From NCBI GenBank assembly GCA_018380115.1, contig JAGZUF010000006.1, positions 1 through 64,000 of the forward strand: a stretch of DNA of 64,000 bases, given 5' to 3'. This document shows, in pieces, positions 1 through 7,695 of the stretch (its first letter is position 1; each line of letters opens with the position of its first letter). Both the position numbers and the translations under genes were made by a program. The stretch comes from Oscillospiraceae bacterium. Its GTDB lineage: Bacteria; Bacillota; Clostridia; Oscillospirales; Ruminococcaceae. The notes under the pieces are model-generated. The model saw only the letters and a list, made by a program, of their open reading frames with translations. It was not told the DNA's origin and ran no database searches.

Positions 1-30
1 GCAGGCTCGCTGTGCCGCTCTCTTCTTCAT
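1..30 (-). CDS. 5' end of an unidentified gene leaving the left edge
   Basis: Only the first ten codons are present (MKKRAAQRAC). A strong Shine-Dalgarno AGGAAGGAG lies about 8 nt upstream of the ATG whose first base is at 30. A second in-frame ATG at 36 is too close to the Shine-Dalgarno sequence. A good promoter lies at 107-136. The basic N-terminus would suit a signal peptide or membrane protein, but ten residues do not allow identification. Confidence 0.6.
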   Translation of the reverse strand, partial: MKKRAAQRAC

Positions 31-106
31 ATACATTTCTCCTTCCTGTTTTCTTCGGCGCCGCCCCTTGCCGCGCTATGGCTTATCTGGGGCACCGCCG
101 GTGCAG

Positions 107-136
107 ATTATACCATATTTCGTGCCCTGTTTTCAA
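107..136 (-). promoter_or_regulatory. Sigma-A-type promoter for the gene at the left edge
   Basis: On the minus strand, TTGAAA (131-136) and TATAAT (107-112) are separated by 18 bp. The expected start of transcription is about 65 nt upstream of the ATG at 30. Confidence 0.6.
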
Positions 137-172
137 TATGCACACAAGAAAACAAGGCATACGCCCCCAGCC

Positions 173-207
173 AAAAGGCGGGCAAGCGCCCCGCGCCTGC
201 CCGCCTT
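173..207 (-). terminator. Intrinsic terminator after metG
   Basis: A 10-bp perfect stem (AAGGCGGGCA, 175-184, with TGCCCGCCTT, 198-207) has a 13-nt loop and is followed on the minus strand by TTTTGG. A T-rich stretch also follows on the plus side, so it could work both ways. Confidence 0.6.
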
Positions 208-221
208 CGGTATTTTTTCTG

Positions 222-2195
222 TTAACAGATGCCCGCACCGGGCTTTACATCATCGGGGTAGATAGTCACCTTCGCGCCGCCGTCCGGCATATCGGCGGAA
301 AGAATCATGCCCTCGCTGACATATTTGCCCTTCATCATGGGGCGCGGAGCAAGGTTGGCCACAATGGCCACATTCCTGCCGATAAGCTCTTCCGGCTCGT
401 ACCATTTCGCAATGCCGGAGAGGATGGTGCGCTCGCGCTCGCCGTCAAACAAGGTGAACTTCAAAAGCTTCTTGCTTTCGGGCAGCTTTTCACAGGTGAG
501 CACCCTTGCCACGCGCAGCTCTACCTTGCTGAAATCGTCAAAGGTTATCTCAGGCAGGTGCTCAATGGGCTCGCCCTCACTGGCGGCAGGCGCAGGCGCC
601 GGGGCGGCGGGGGCGGCCGCGGCCCTGTTTTTCTCTTCTTCCATTCTCAGTTCCTCCAGTTCCTTTTCTGCATCAATGCGCGGAAACAGCGCCTCGCCCT
701 TGTGCACGGTGTAGGCGGCATGGCTGCCGAAGGCGCCCAGAGCATCATAGGTGAGCGCCCCGGCGTCCAGCCCAAGCTGAGCGGCCATTTTGGGCGCCGT
801 CTGCGGCATAAAGGGCTGCAGCAGCGTAGCCGCGAAGCGCAGCGTCTCACACAGGTTATACAGTACGGCGGCAAGGCGCGGGCGGCTCGCCTCATCCTTC
901 GCCAGCACCCACGGGGCCGTTTCGTCAATATATTTGTTGGCGCGCTGGATGCCCCTGAATATCTCGGCCAGCGCCTGTGGAAGCTGCAGGCTGTCCATGC
1001 ATTTCGTCACGGCGGCGGGCATTGCGTCTACAAGCTGCGCCAACTCGCCGTCAAACTCCCCGGCCTGCCGCGCCTCGGGCAGCGTGCCGCCGAAATATTT
1101 TTCCACCATAGCCACCGTGCGGGACAAAAGGTTGCCAAGGTCATTCGCCAAATCGGAATTGATGCGCGCGATAAGCGCCTCGTTCGAGAACACGCCGTCG
1201 TTGCCGAAGGGTATCTCGCGCAAAAGGAAATAGCGGATGGCATCCGTGCCGTAGCGGCTGCACAGCACCACAGGGTCCACCACATTGCCTTTGGATTTGG
1301 ACATTTTGCCCCCCTCCAAAAGCAGCCAGCCGTGGCCGAACACGCGCCTGGGCAAAGGCAGGCCCAACGCCATCAGCATGGCGGGCCACAAAATGGTGTG
1401 GAAGCGCAGAATTTCCTTGCCCACCATGTGGATGTCCGCGGGCCAGAACTTTTCGTAATCGTCATACGCCTCATTGCCGTAGCCCAGCGCAGAGATATAG
1501 TTTGAAAGCGCGTCCACCCACACATACATAGTATGCTTGGTGTCGAACGGAACGGGGATGCCCCAGGGCACTGTAGTGCGGGACACACAGGTATCCTGCA
1601 GGCCCTGTTTGATGAAGGCTATCATTTCGTTTTTGCGCGTTTCGGGCTGAATAAAATCCGGCACGTCCTCGTACAGCTTCAAAAGCCTTTCGGCATACTT
1701 GCTGGTTTTGAAGAAATAGGCCTCTTCCTCGGCCTCGTATACTTCACGGCCGCAATCCGGGCATTTGCCGTCCACAAGCTGGCTGTCTGTCCAGAAGCTT
1801 TCACAGGGCTTGCAGTAATGGCCCTTGTAACAGCCCTTGTAAATATCGCCCTGCTCGTAAAGCCGGGTGAAAATTTTCTGGCAGCTTTCGATGTGGTAAG
1901 CATCCGTGGTGCGCACAAAGCGGTCGTTTGAAATATTCATCAGCTTCCAAAGCTCTTTGATGCCCGCCACAATGCCGTCCACATACTGCTGCGGCGTCAC
2001 GCCTTTGGCCTCGGCCTTATCCTGTATTTTCTGGCCGTGCTCGTCCGTCCCCGTGAGGAACATTACGTCATAGCCCTGCATGCGCTTGTAGCGCGCCAGT
2101 GCGTCGCACGCCACCGTGGTGTAGCTGTGGCCGATATGCAGTTTGTCGCTGGGGTAATAGATAGGGGTGGTGATGTAATACGTTTTTTTCTTCAT
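222..2195 (-). CDS. metG: Methionyl-tRNA synthetase
   Basis: This cytoplasmic class I synthetase charges tRNA-Met with methionine at the expense of ATP. The 657-residue product has the HIGH motif at residues 20-23, a zinc knuckle with paired cysteines (CKPC at about 128 and CPDC at about 145), and KMSKS at about 297. After an Ala-rich linker comes a C-terminal OB-fold tRNA-binding domain from about residue 555, usual for the longer bacterial form. The start is the ATG preceded by GGAG; the reading frame extends ten codons further without a ribosome site. It lies directly downstream of the methionine importer genes on the same strand and may be co-transcribed with them. Confidence 0.97.
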   Translation of the reverse strand: MKKKTYYITTPIYYPSDKLHIGHSYTTVACDALARYKRMQGYDVMFLTGTDEHGQKIQDKAEAKGVTPQQYVDGIVAGIKELWKLMNISNDRFVRTTDAYHIESCQKIFTRLYEQGDIYKGCYKGHYCKPCESFWTDSQLVDGKCPDCGREVYEAEEEAYFFKTSKYAERLLKLYEDVPDFIQPETRKNEMIAFIKQGLQDTCVSRTTVPWGIPVPFDTKHTMYVWVDALSNYISALGYGNEAYDDYEKFWPADIHMVGKEILRFHTILWPAMLMALGLPLPRRVFGHGWLLLEGGKMSKSKGNVVDPVVLCSRYGTDAIRYFLLREIPFGNDGVFSNEALIARINSDLANDLGNLLSRTVAMVEKYFGGTLPEARQAGEFDGELAQLVDAMPAAVTKCMDSLQLPQALAEIFRGIQRANKYIDETAPWVLAKDEASRPRLAAVLYNLCETLRFAATLLQPFMPQTAPKMAAQLGLDAGALTYDALGAFGSHAAYTVHKGEALFPRIDAEKELEELRMEEEKNRAAAAPAAPAPAPAASEGEPIEHLPEITFDDFSKVELRVARVLTCEKLPESKKLLKFTLFDGERERTILSGIAKWYEPEELIGRNVAIVANLAPRPMMKGKYVSEGMILSADMPDGGAKVTIYPDDVKPGAGIC

Positions 2196-2348
2196 AAAGC
2201 TCCTGCTTTCTTTGGCCGGGCACATGAAACCCGGCGTTTTTTATGGCTTTACCAAAACGGCCCTGCACCCTGCCTGCACGGCTGGCAGCGTACCGGGGAA
2301 CGCCCCGGCGCGCTGCCAGCCGCTGCGGAAAAGGCCGCTTTCTGCACG

Positions 2349-3251
2349 TTACGCCGCGGGCAGCACGCTGCCTTCATAGTTCGAGGTAATCCATTCCTTC
2401 ATCTCGTCGCTTTTCAGCACGCTCACCAGCTTTTGAATATCCTCGCGCGTCTCGTCCCCGGCGCGCACGGCTATGATGTTGGCAAACACGCCGGCCGCCT
2501 CGCCCCCGGCATCCTCGTTCGCCAGAAGCTTGTCTGAAATGCCGGCCGGAAGGGCATAGTTGCCGTTGATGACGGCGAAATCCAAATCTGGCAGGGCGGC
2601 AGGCAGCATATCGGCCACCAGCGCCTCTATCTTCACATTGTGCGGGTTTTCCGCAATGCCGTCGTATTCAGTAAAATTGATGGCTTCGGCGTTCGCCTCT
2701 GCATCGCGGAAGGTGTCGATGCTGATGCCGTCCTTCAGGGTGAGCACGCCGCACTCCTGCAAAAGCAGCAGCGCGCGGCCGCCGTTGGTGGCGTCGGCCG
2801 GGATGCCGATTACCGCGCCGTCCGGCACATTGGCAATATCGTCAGATTTGCCCGCATACACGCCCAGCGGCTCGTAATGGATGGCCCCAGCAGACACAAG
2901 GTTGGTGCCGTTTTCGGCGTTGAAGTTCAAAAGATACGGCTCGTGCTGGAAATAGTTCGCATCCAGCGAGCCCTCCTGCAGGGCGGTGTTGGGCATGACA
3001 TAATCGTCAAACTCCACAATGTCCAGCGTGATGCCCTCGGCGGCCAGCAGCTCGGCCGCATGCTCCAAAATTTCGGCGTGCGGCGAGGGCGAGGCGCCCA
3101 CCTTCAGGGTGACGGTTCCCTCTGCGCCGGAGGCAGCGGCCCCCAAAGAACCAGCGCTGCCGGAGGCGGCGGAGGATGCGGGCGCCGCGCCGCAGGCGGC
3201 AAGCACCAGCGCAAGGCACAAAACAAGGCAAAGTGCGGTAAGTTTTTTCAT
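2349..3251 (-). CDS. metQ: Methionine-binding lipoprotein MetQ (NlpA family)
   Basis: Substrate-binding lipoprotein of a D/L-methionine ABC importer, anchored outside the cytoplasmic membrane. The 300-residue product begins with a lipoprotein signal whose lipobox LAAC puts the lipidated cysteine at residue 20. A Ser/Ala/Gly-rich linker and an NlpA-type periplasmic-binding domain follow. The ATG was chosen because the signal peptide starts there and a purine-rich site precedes it. It is the last gene of metN-metI-metQ. Substrate is inferred from family, gene order and the upstream Met-type T-box. Confidence 0.95.
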   Translation of the reverse strand: MKKLTALCLVLCLALVLAACGAAPASSAASGSAGSLGAAASGAEGTVTLKVGASPSPHAEILEHAAELLAAEGITLDIVEFDDYVMPNTALQEGSLDANYFQHEPYLLNFNAENGTNLVSAGAIHYEPLGVYAGKSDDIANVPDGAVIGIPADATNGGRALLLLQECGVLTLKDGISIDTFRDAEANAEAINFTEYDGIAENPHNVKIEALVADMLPAALPDLDFAVINGNYALPAGISDKLLANEDAGGEAAGVFANIIAVRAGDETREDIQKLVSVLKSDEMKEWITSNYEGSVLPAA

Positions 3252-3294
3252 GGTAAACTCTCCTTTTCCCTCTCTATTCCAAACGGCTTTGTGC

Positions 3295-3963
3295 TCAGCG
3301 GTTGCGTTTATCCGCTTTGCGGGCCGCAAGGTCAAATATGATTTGAACGGCGCACACCAGCAAAATAAGCAGAAGGATGCACACGTACATCACGTCCTTC
3401 TGGTAGCGCTGGTAGCCGAAGCGGTAGGCCAGGTTGCCAAGCCCGCCCGCACCGAACGCGCCGGTGATGGCGGTGTAGCCCAAAATAGTGATGACGCTGA
3501 TGGAAAGCCCGCGCAGCAGGCTGGGCACGCTTTCCACAAGCAGCACGCGCGTGACCACCTGCCACTTTGTCGCGCCCATGCACTCGGCGGCCTCCACCAC
3601 GCCTGCGTCTATTTCCTCCAGGCTCTGCTCTACCATGCGGGCAATAAACGGGGACGCCGAAATGGTAAGCGGCACAAGCGCCGCCGTGGGGCCGATGCTG
3701 GTGCCCGCCACAAGGCGCGTAAAGGGAATGACGAAAAACATCAGAATGAGGAACGGCAGGCTGCGCAGAATGTTCACCACCCAGCCGAACACCGCGTGGA
3801 AGCGCGGCGCCGCCGCAATGCCGCCGCGCTTTGTCACCGTCAGCAGCACGCCCATGGGCAGCCCCAGCACATAGGCCAGCGCAGTGGTGGCCAGCGTCAT
3901 GTACACGCTTTCCCACACGCCCTCGGCCAGAAGCGGGCCATATTGCGAAAAGAACTGTGCCAT
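3295..3963 (-). CDS. metI: Methionine ABC transporter permease MetI
   Basis: Membrane permease of the MetNIQ importer, 222 residues, about the normal family length. It has around five hydrophobic segments and the conserved cytoplasmic EAA loop (VEAAECMGATKWQVV), which contacts the ATPase. Its start lies 3 bp beyond the metN stop, so the two are translationally close, and metQ follows after 43 bp. Confidence 0.96.
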   Translation of the reverse strand: MAQFFSQYGPLLAEGVWESVYMTLATTALAYVLGLPMGVLLTVTKRGGIAAAPRFHAVFGWVVNILRSLPFLILMFFVIPFTRLVAGTSIGPTAALVPLTISASPFIARMVEQSLEEIDAGVVEAAECMGATKWQVVTRVLLVESVPSLLRGLSISVITILGYTAITGAFGAGGLGNLAYRFGYQRYQKDVMYVCILLLILLVCAVQIIFDLAARKADKRNR

Positions 3964-3966
3964 TGT

Positions 3967-4707
3967 TCAGCCCTCCCTTCCCAGCAGCCGTTTTGTCTCG
4001 GCAGAGCGCGGCGCAGCGAACACCTGCGCCACCTCGCCGGTTTCGGCCACGCGGCCGTCCGATATTACGGCCACGCGGCTGCAAATGGCCTGCACCACGG
4101 CAAGCTCGTGCGTGATGATAAGAATGGTGACGCCCAGCTTGCGGTTGATATCCTGCAAAAGCGCCAGCATGGCCTTGGTGGTAAGGGGGTCCAGCGCGCT
4201 GGTGGGCTCGTCGCACAGCAGCATTTCAGGGTTTGTGGCCAGCGCCCGGGCAATGGCCACGCGCTGCTTCTGCCCGCCGGAAAGCTGTGCCGGGTAGGCC
4301 CCGGCCTTATCTGCAAGGCCCACAAGGCTTAAAAGCTCCTGCACGCGCGCGGCCACAGCCTGCCTGTCGTACCCCTTTTCCAGCTTCAGGGGAAAGGCTA
4401 CGTTCTCGGCCACTGTTTTCTGCATCAGCAGGTTATAGCCCTGAAACACGACGCCCATTTTACGCCTTGCGCGGCGCAGCGCCTCGCCCGAAAGGGCGGC
4501 AAGGTCTTCGCCGTCCAGCAGCACGCGGCCCCGCGTGGGCTTTTCCAGCACGGACAGGCACCGCAGAAGGGTGGATTTGCCTGCGCCGGACATGCCGATG
4601 ATGCCGAACACCTCGCCGTTTTCCACGCGCAGGCTCACATCCTCCAGCGCCACCACGCGGGCGCTGCCGTCTGCGAACACTTTTGTGAGGTTTTGAATGT
4701 CTATCAA
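3967..4707 (-). CDS. metN: Methionine ABC transporter ATPase MetN, short form without NIL domain
   Basis: ATP-hydrolysing subunit of the methionine importer. Walker A GMSGAGKS is at about 38-45, the signature LSGGQKQR at about 142-149, and Walker B LLCDEPTSALD at about 163-173. I start it at the TTG at 4707, 10 nt after AAAGGAAAGGAA, giving MIDIQNLTKVF, the usual MetN N-terminus. The earlier TTG at 4740 lies in the T-run of the leader terminator. At 246 residues it lacks the roughly 100-residue C-terminal ACT-like methionine-sensing domain of MetN such as the E. coli protein. Feedback inhibition of transport is therefore probably absent, leaving the T-box as the methionine-responsive control. 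Confidence 0.93.
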   Translation of the reverse strand: MIDIQNLTKVFADGSARVVALEDVSLRVENGEVFGIIGMSGAGKSTLLRCLSVLEKPTRGRVLLDGEDLAALSGEALRRARRKMGVVFQGYNLLMQKTVAENVAFPLKLEKGYDRQAVAARVQELLSLVGLADKAGAYPAQLSGGQKQRVAIARALATNPEMLLCDEPTSALDPLTTKAMLALLQDINRKLGVTILIITHELAVVQAICSRVAVISDGRVAETGEVAQVFAAPRSAETKRLLGREG

Positions 4708-4738
4708 CGCTTTTCCCGTTCCTTTCCTTTGGGCAAAC

Positions 4739-5030
4739 AAAAACGCCCCTGAAGCTTTCGCTTCAAGGGCGATAAATTAACCGCGGTACCACCTTGAATT
4801 CGCACGCCCCTTGCGGGAACGCGCCTCTGCCGCTGCGCTTTGCGGATGAAACAAAGTTACAGCGCGGCACTGTAACGGGTGCACCCGTCGCAGGCTTGCC
4901 GTGGGGTTTGCCCGCGCGACTCAGAGGCCATGTTCGGCTTTCGTCCCTTTACCCCTTTTCACCTGCCGGGGCTCTCTTGGAAAGTTCGCGAAAGCGTACT
5001 CTTCTCTTCACAGTCTTTTTCTGTTTGGCT
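4739..5030 (-). promoter_or_regulatory. T-box leader, methionine type, controlling metNIQ
   Basis: On the minus strand the conserved T-box core AAGGTGGTACCGCGG (4781-4795) precedes a terminator of 12 paired bases closed by a GAAA tetraloop (4744-4771), followed by TTTTTGTTT. About 140 nt earlier lies GAAC-ATG-GCCTCTGAG, the layout of a specifier loop, so the specifier is read as ATG (4929-4931), methionine. Uncharged tRNA-Met would pair there and with the T-box and stabilise the antiterminator. Class and specifier fit the downstream genes. Exact ends are approximate. Confidence 0.92.
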
Positions 5031-5033
5031 ATT

Positions 5034-5061
5034 ATTATACAGGCTTTTCGCGGCTTGTCAA
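5034..5061 (-). promoter_or_regulatory. Consensus promoter of the metNIQ T-box transcript
   Basis: Perfect TTGACA (5056-5061) and TATAAT (5034-5039) on the minus strand with a 16-bp spacer. The -35 hexamer overlaps the stop codon of the upstream YitT-family gene. Confidence 0.85.
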
Positions 5062-5942
5062 GCCTTTTTTCCGGGCCCCTGCGCAGGTTTCGGACGGTAG
5101 AACATCTCGTGCACCGTATACACTGTCACAAAGGCGTCCTTATCCACCTGCGCCAGAAAACCCATCAGCCTTGCATATTCGGCCTTATTCACAATCACTG
5201 CAAGCTCGCGCCGCCGGGCATAGTCATATGCGCCGACAGCCTCGTACAGCGTGGCGCCGCTGTGCAGCTCTTCAATGACAAAACGGCGTATCTCCTCAAT
5301 GCGGCCCGATAAGATGCACACCTTTTTCTTTGTGTTCATGCCAAAGATGAAATGGTCCAGCACAATGCCGCCCAGATATGTGCCGATAACGCTGAGCACG
5401 ACGGTTTTGGCGTCGTACACAAGCGCCGAGGAAAGCGCCACCACCATACCGGCCGCCGCCAGTGCCGCGCCCAGCTCCAAGTGAAAATAGCGGTTCAATA
5501 TTTTGGCGGCAATGTCCAGCCCGCCGGACGAGGCGTTGCGCACAAACAGCAGCGCAAGGCCAAGGCTCACCAGCATGGTGTAACACAGCATATCCAGAAA
5601 CTGGTCGCCCATGATGGAGCCGTTGTTTGGAAACAGCCTTTCCAGCACACCCAGCAAAAGCGGCAGCAGAATAGAGGTATATACCGTTTTGGCGCCGAAT
5701 TCACCGCCAATCAACAAAAAGCCCAGCACCAGAAACAGCACGTTCAGCGCCATGGTGATGGCGGATACAGGCAGCGGGATAAAATTGGCCAGCACAATGG
5801 CAAGGCCGGATACACTGCCCACCGACAATCTGCTTGGCACAAGAAAAAAGAACACCGCCGCAGCCACAATAGCTGTGCCCAGCGTAATGACGCCCCATTC
5901 GGCCAGCACGGCCCATATCTTTGCACTTCTTTTTCGCTTCAT
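5058..5942 (-). CDS. YitT family membrane protein (YitT plus DUF2179)
   Basis: Membrane protein of 294 residues with about five to six hydrophobic segments (roughly residues 10-190) and a C-terminal soluble DUF2179-type domain (about 205-285). This is the typical YitT arrangement. Family function is not firmly established; transport or membrane-linked signalling has been suggested. The start is the ATG (5942) with AAGGAG 9 nt upstream, rather than an upstream codon 33 residues earlier. A second paralogue lies at 33000-33869. The next gene downstream, metN, has its own promoter starting inside this stop codon. Confidence 0.85.
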   Translation of the reverse strand: MKRKRSAKIWAVLAEWGVITLGTAIVAAAVFFFLVPSRLSVGSVSGLAIVLANFIPLPVSAITMALNVLFLVLGFLLIGGEFGAKTVYTSILLPLLLGVLERLFPNNGSIMGDQFLDMLCYTMLVSLGLALLFVRNASSGGLDIAAKILNRYFHLELGAALAAAGMVVALSSALVYDAKTVVLSVIGTYLGGIVLDHFIFGMNTKKKVCILSGRIEEIRRFVIEELHSGATLYEAVGAYDYARRRELAVIVNKAEYARLMGFLAQVDKDAFVTVYTVHEMFYRPKPAQGPGKKA

Positions 5943-6003
5943 GGCCTTCTTCTCCTTTTTCTGACTGTACCGCAGCCTTTCCGCACGCCGGCCATCCAGA
6001 GCC

Positions 6004-7539
6004 TCATATTCCGGCAGGCGTTTCACCCGCCCGCCGCGCAAAAAAGCGGTTCACCGCCCCTGCCGCCTGCCGCATCCCCTGCGCCGCGCACAAGGCCAGC
6101 ATGGGCAGATAGTTCACGATATAGCGGGCGTTCGTCTCCCACAGGCACAGGAACATGGCAAGCCCCAGTATGCACAGCGGCGGCACCAGCACCCGGTAAT
6201 CCACCCGTTTTTTCACACACAGCGCCGCGCTGCCCAAAAGCGAAAGCAGGAATAAGCCCAGTTCCACGCCGTTGCAAAGGTGTTTGTAGGGCGGGTATCC
6301 CTCGCTTCCCAGAAGAAGGAAGTTTCGAAGTTTTGTCTCATGCACAGGGTAATCATCCAGAAATGCATGCAGATCATAGGTACCGTTGCAGAAACACTTC
6401 TCCATTTTCCGGCGCATCAGGCGCAGCATATCGGGCATCCGCATCGCCTGAACGCGCTCTTTCAGCCTTATGGCGACCTGTTTTCGGCGTTCCTTTGGGT
6501 CTTGAAAGCTGCGGGTAAACTGTTCGTCCTCCGGGCTGAAGCCGCCATACCCCTGCATGCTCATCATCGTCCAGTGCAGCACAGGGGTTCCCATCTGCTG
6601 AGCCGTATTTTTATCAAGCTGCGCGGGGTATACCGCCTTATCAAGCAAAATTTGGAACATGCCCGCCCCGCAAAGGGCGCATAAAAGAAAAACCGCGCCA
6701 TGCAGCGGCCTTTTCCACAAAAACAGGATGAGGCAAGCCGCTATCAAAACGATGCCCACCGTCGGTTTGAGCAGCATCCCCATGCCAGCCGACAACCCGG
6801 CGCCCAGATACCACATTGCCGCATGCTTGACATCCGTTTTTTCCAGGCCGCTCAGAAAGAACCAGAATGCCAGCACAGGGAAAAGCAGGCTTAGAAAATC
6901 CGTATAAAACACCGCTGCGGCAAACCAAAGCGGCGGCGTTGCCAAAAGCCCCACGGCAGCCACAAAGCCCATCTGTTCTCCGCCCAGTTTTCTGCCCGCC
7001 AAAGCCGTAACTACAATAGTGCAGGCGGTCAGGCAGGCATTCAGGCAGCATGCCGCCCAGAAATAGTCTTCAAACCCCAGCCAGTGCACAATAGAAAAGA
7101 ATACGGCCAGAATGGCGGCACCGCCTAGGTTGTTCGGATAATAATAAAAATAGGTGCGCGCATCAAACGTGGGCGTGCGGGTATGCGTCAAATCTCCTTT
7201 CAAAGCCCAATCGAGCCCGCCGCGGTAAATGGCCTCCAGATCGTAAGACGGCTCAAACCGAAGCCGTGCAGCCAGCAGCAGCGCCACTGCGAAATAGATG
7301 ACAGAAGCCACCATTACAAGCAAAATAAAATATCTGCTTACAAAATAGCGAAAACGGTGTGCGAGCCACCCCGCCGCCCCTGTCAGAAGGAGAAAAGCAG
7401 CCGCCCACAACAGCTCATCCCGCACGGGGGTATGTTCCCGGAACAGGAAGTTGAACAGAAAAAGGCTGAACATTAAACAAAACAGGATACATATACAGCG
7501 CCGCAGAAAGCGTTGCGCCTTATTTTCTTCCCGTTGCAT
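6004..7539 (-). CDS. Polytopic GT-C-like glycosyltransferase family membrane protein
   Basis: A 511-residue membrane protein with about a dozen hydrophobic helices and a large exposed loop after the second or third. It contains the aromatic stretch RTYFYYYPNNLGG, of the kind seen in PMT/ArnT-like GT-C glycosyltransferases that take sugars from a polyprenyl-phosphate donor. Donor and acceptor cannot be told. The start at 7539 is chosen for GGAGG 9 nt upstream; another ATG at 7545 is only 3 nt from it. Two other large GT-C/YfhO-like proteins occur at 12713 and 52740, suggesting surface glycopolymer decoration. Confidence 0.7.
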   Translation of the reverse strand: MQREENKAQRFLRRCICILFCLMFSLFLFNFLFREHTPVRDELLWAAAFLLLTGAAGWLAHRFRYFVSRYFILLVMVASVIYFAVALLLAARLRFEPSYDLEAIYRGGLDWALKGDLTHTRTPTFDARTYFYYYPNNLGGAAILAVFFSIVHWLGFEDYFWAACCLNACLTACTIVVTALAGRKLGGEQMGFVAAVGLLATPPLWFAAAVFYTDFLSLLFPVLAFWFFLSGLEKTDVKHAAMWYLGAGLSAGMGMLLKPTVGIVLIAACLILFLWKRPLHGAVFLLCALCGAGMFQILLDKAVYPAQLDKNTAQQMGTPVLHWTMMSMQGYGGFSPEDEQFTRSFQDPKERRKQVAIRLKERVQAMRMPDMLRLMRRKMEKCFCNGTYDLHAFLDDYPVHETKLRNFLLLGSEGYPPYKHLCNGVELGLFLLSLLGSAALCVKKRVDYRVLVPPLCILGLAMFLCLWETNARYIVNYLPMLALCAAQGMRQAAGAVNRFFARRAGETPAGI

Positions 7540-7599
7540 GGGCATCCACCTCCGCATTTTCTGTGCAGGCCTTTCTTTGCCCGCCGCATAAGACGGGCC

Positions 7600-7642
7600 G
7601 CCCGCTTTCACGCGCTGCCGCAGGGTTTGCATGAAAGCGGGC
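7600..7642. repeat. 11-bp inverted repeat downstream of purL
   Basis: GCCCGCTTTCA (7600-7610) and TGAAAGCGGGC (7632-7642) are perfect complements around a 21-nt loop. It lies about 55 bp beyond the purL stop and could protect or end the operon mRNA, but no T-run follows on the minus strand. Confidence 0.5.
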
Positions 7643-7695
7643 TGTTCTGTTTATTCTATTTTGTCCGGGCCGCGCGGCTGCGAAAAGCAGCCGCT

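Noticed and set aside
4708..4740. MetN start at the TTG at 4740
   Set aside because: It lies in the T-run of the T-box terminator, has no ribosome site, and adds residues not seen at MetN N-termini.
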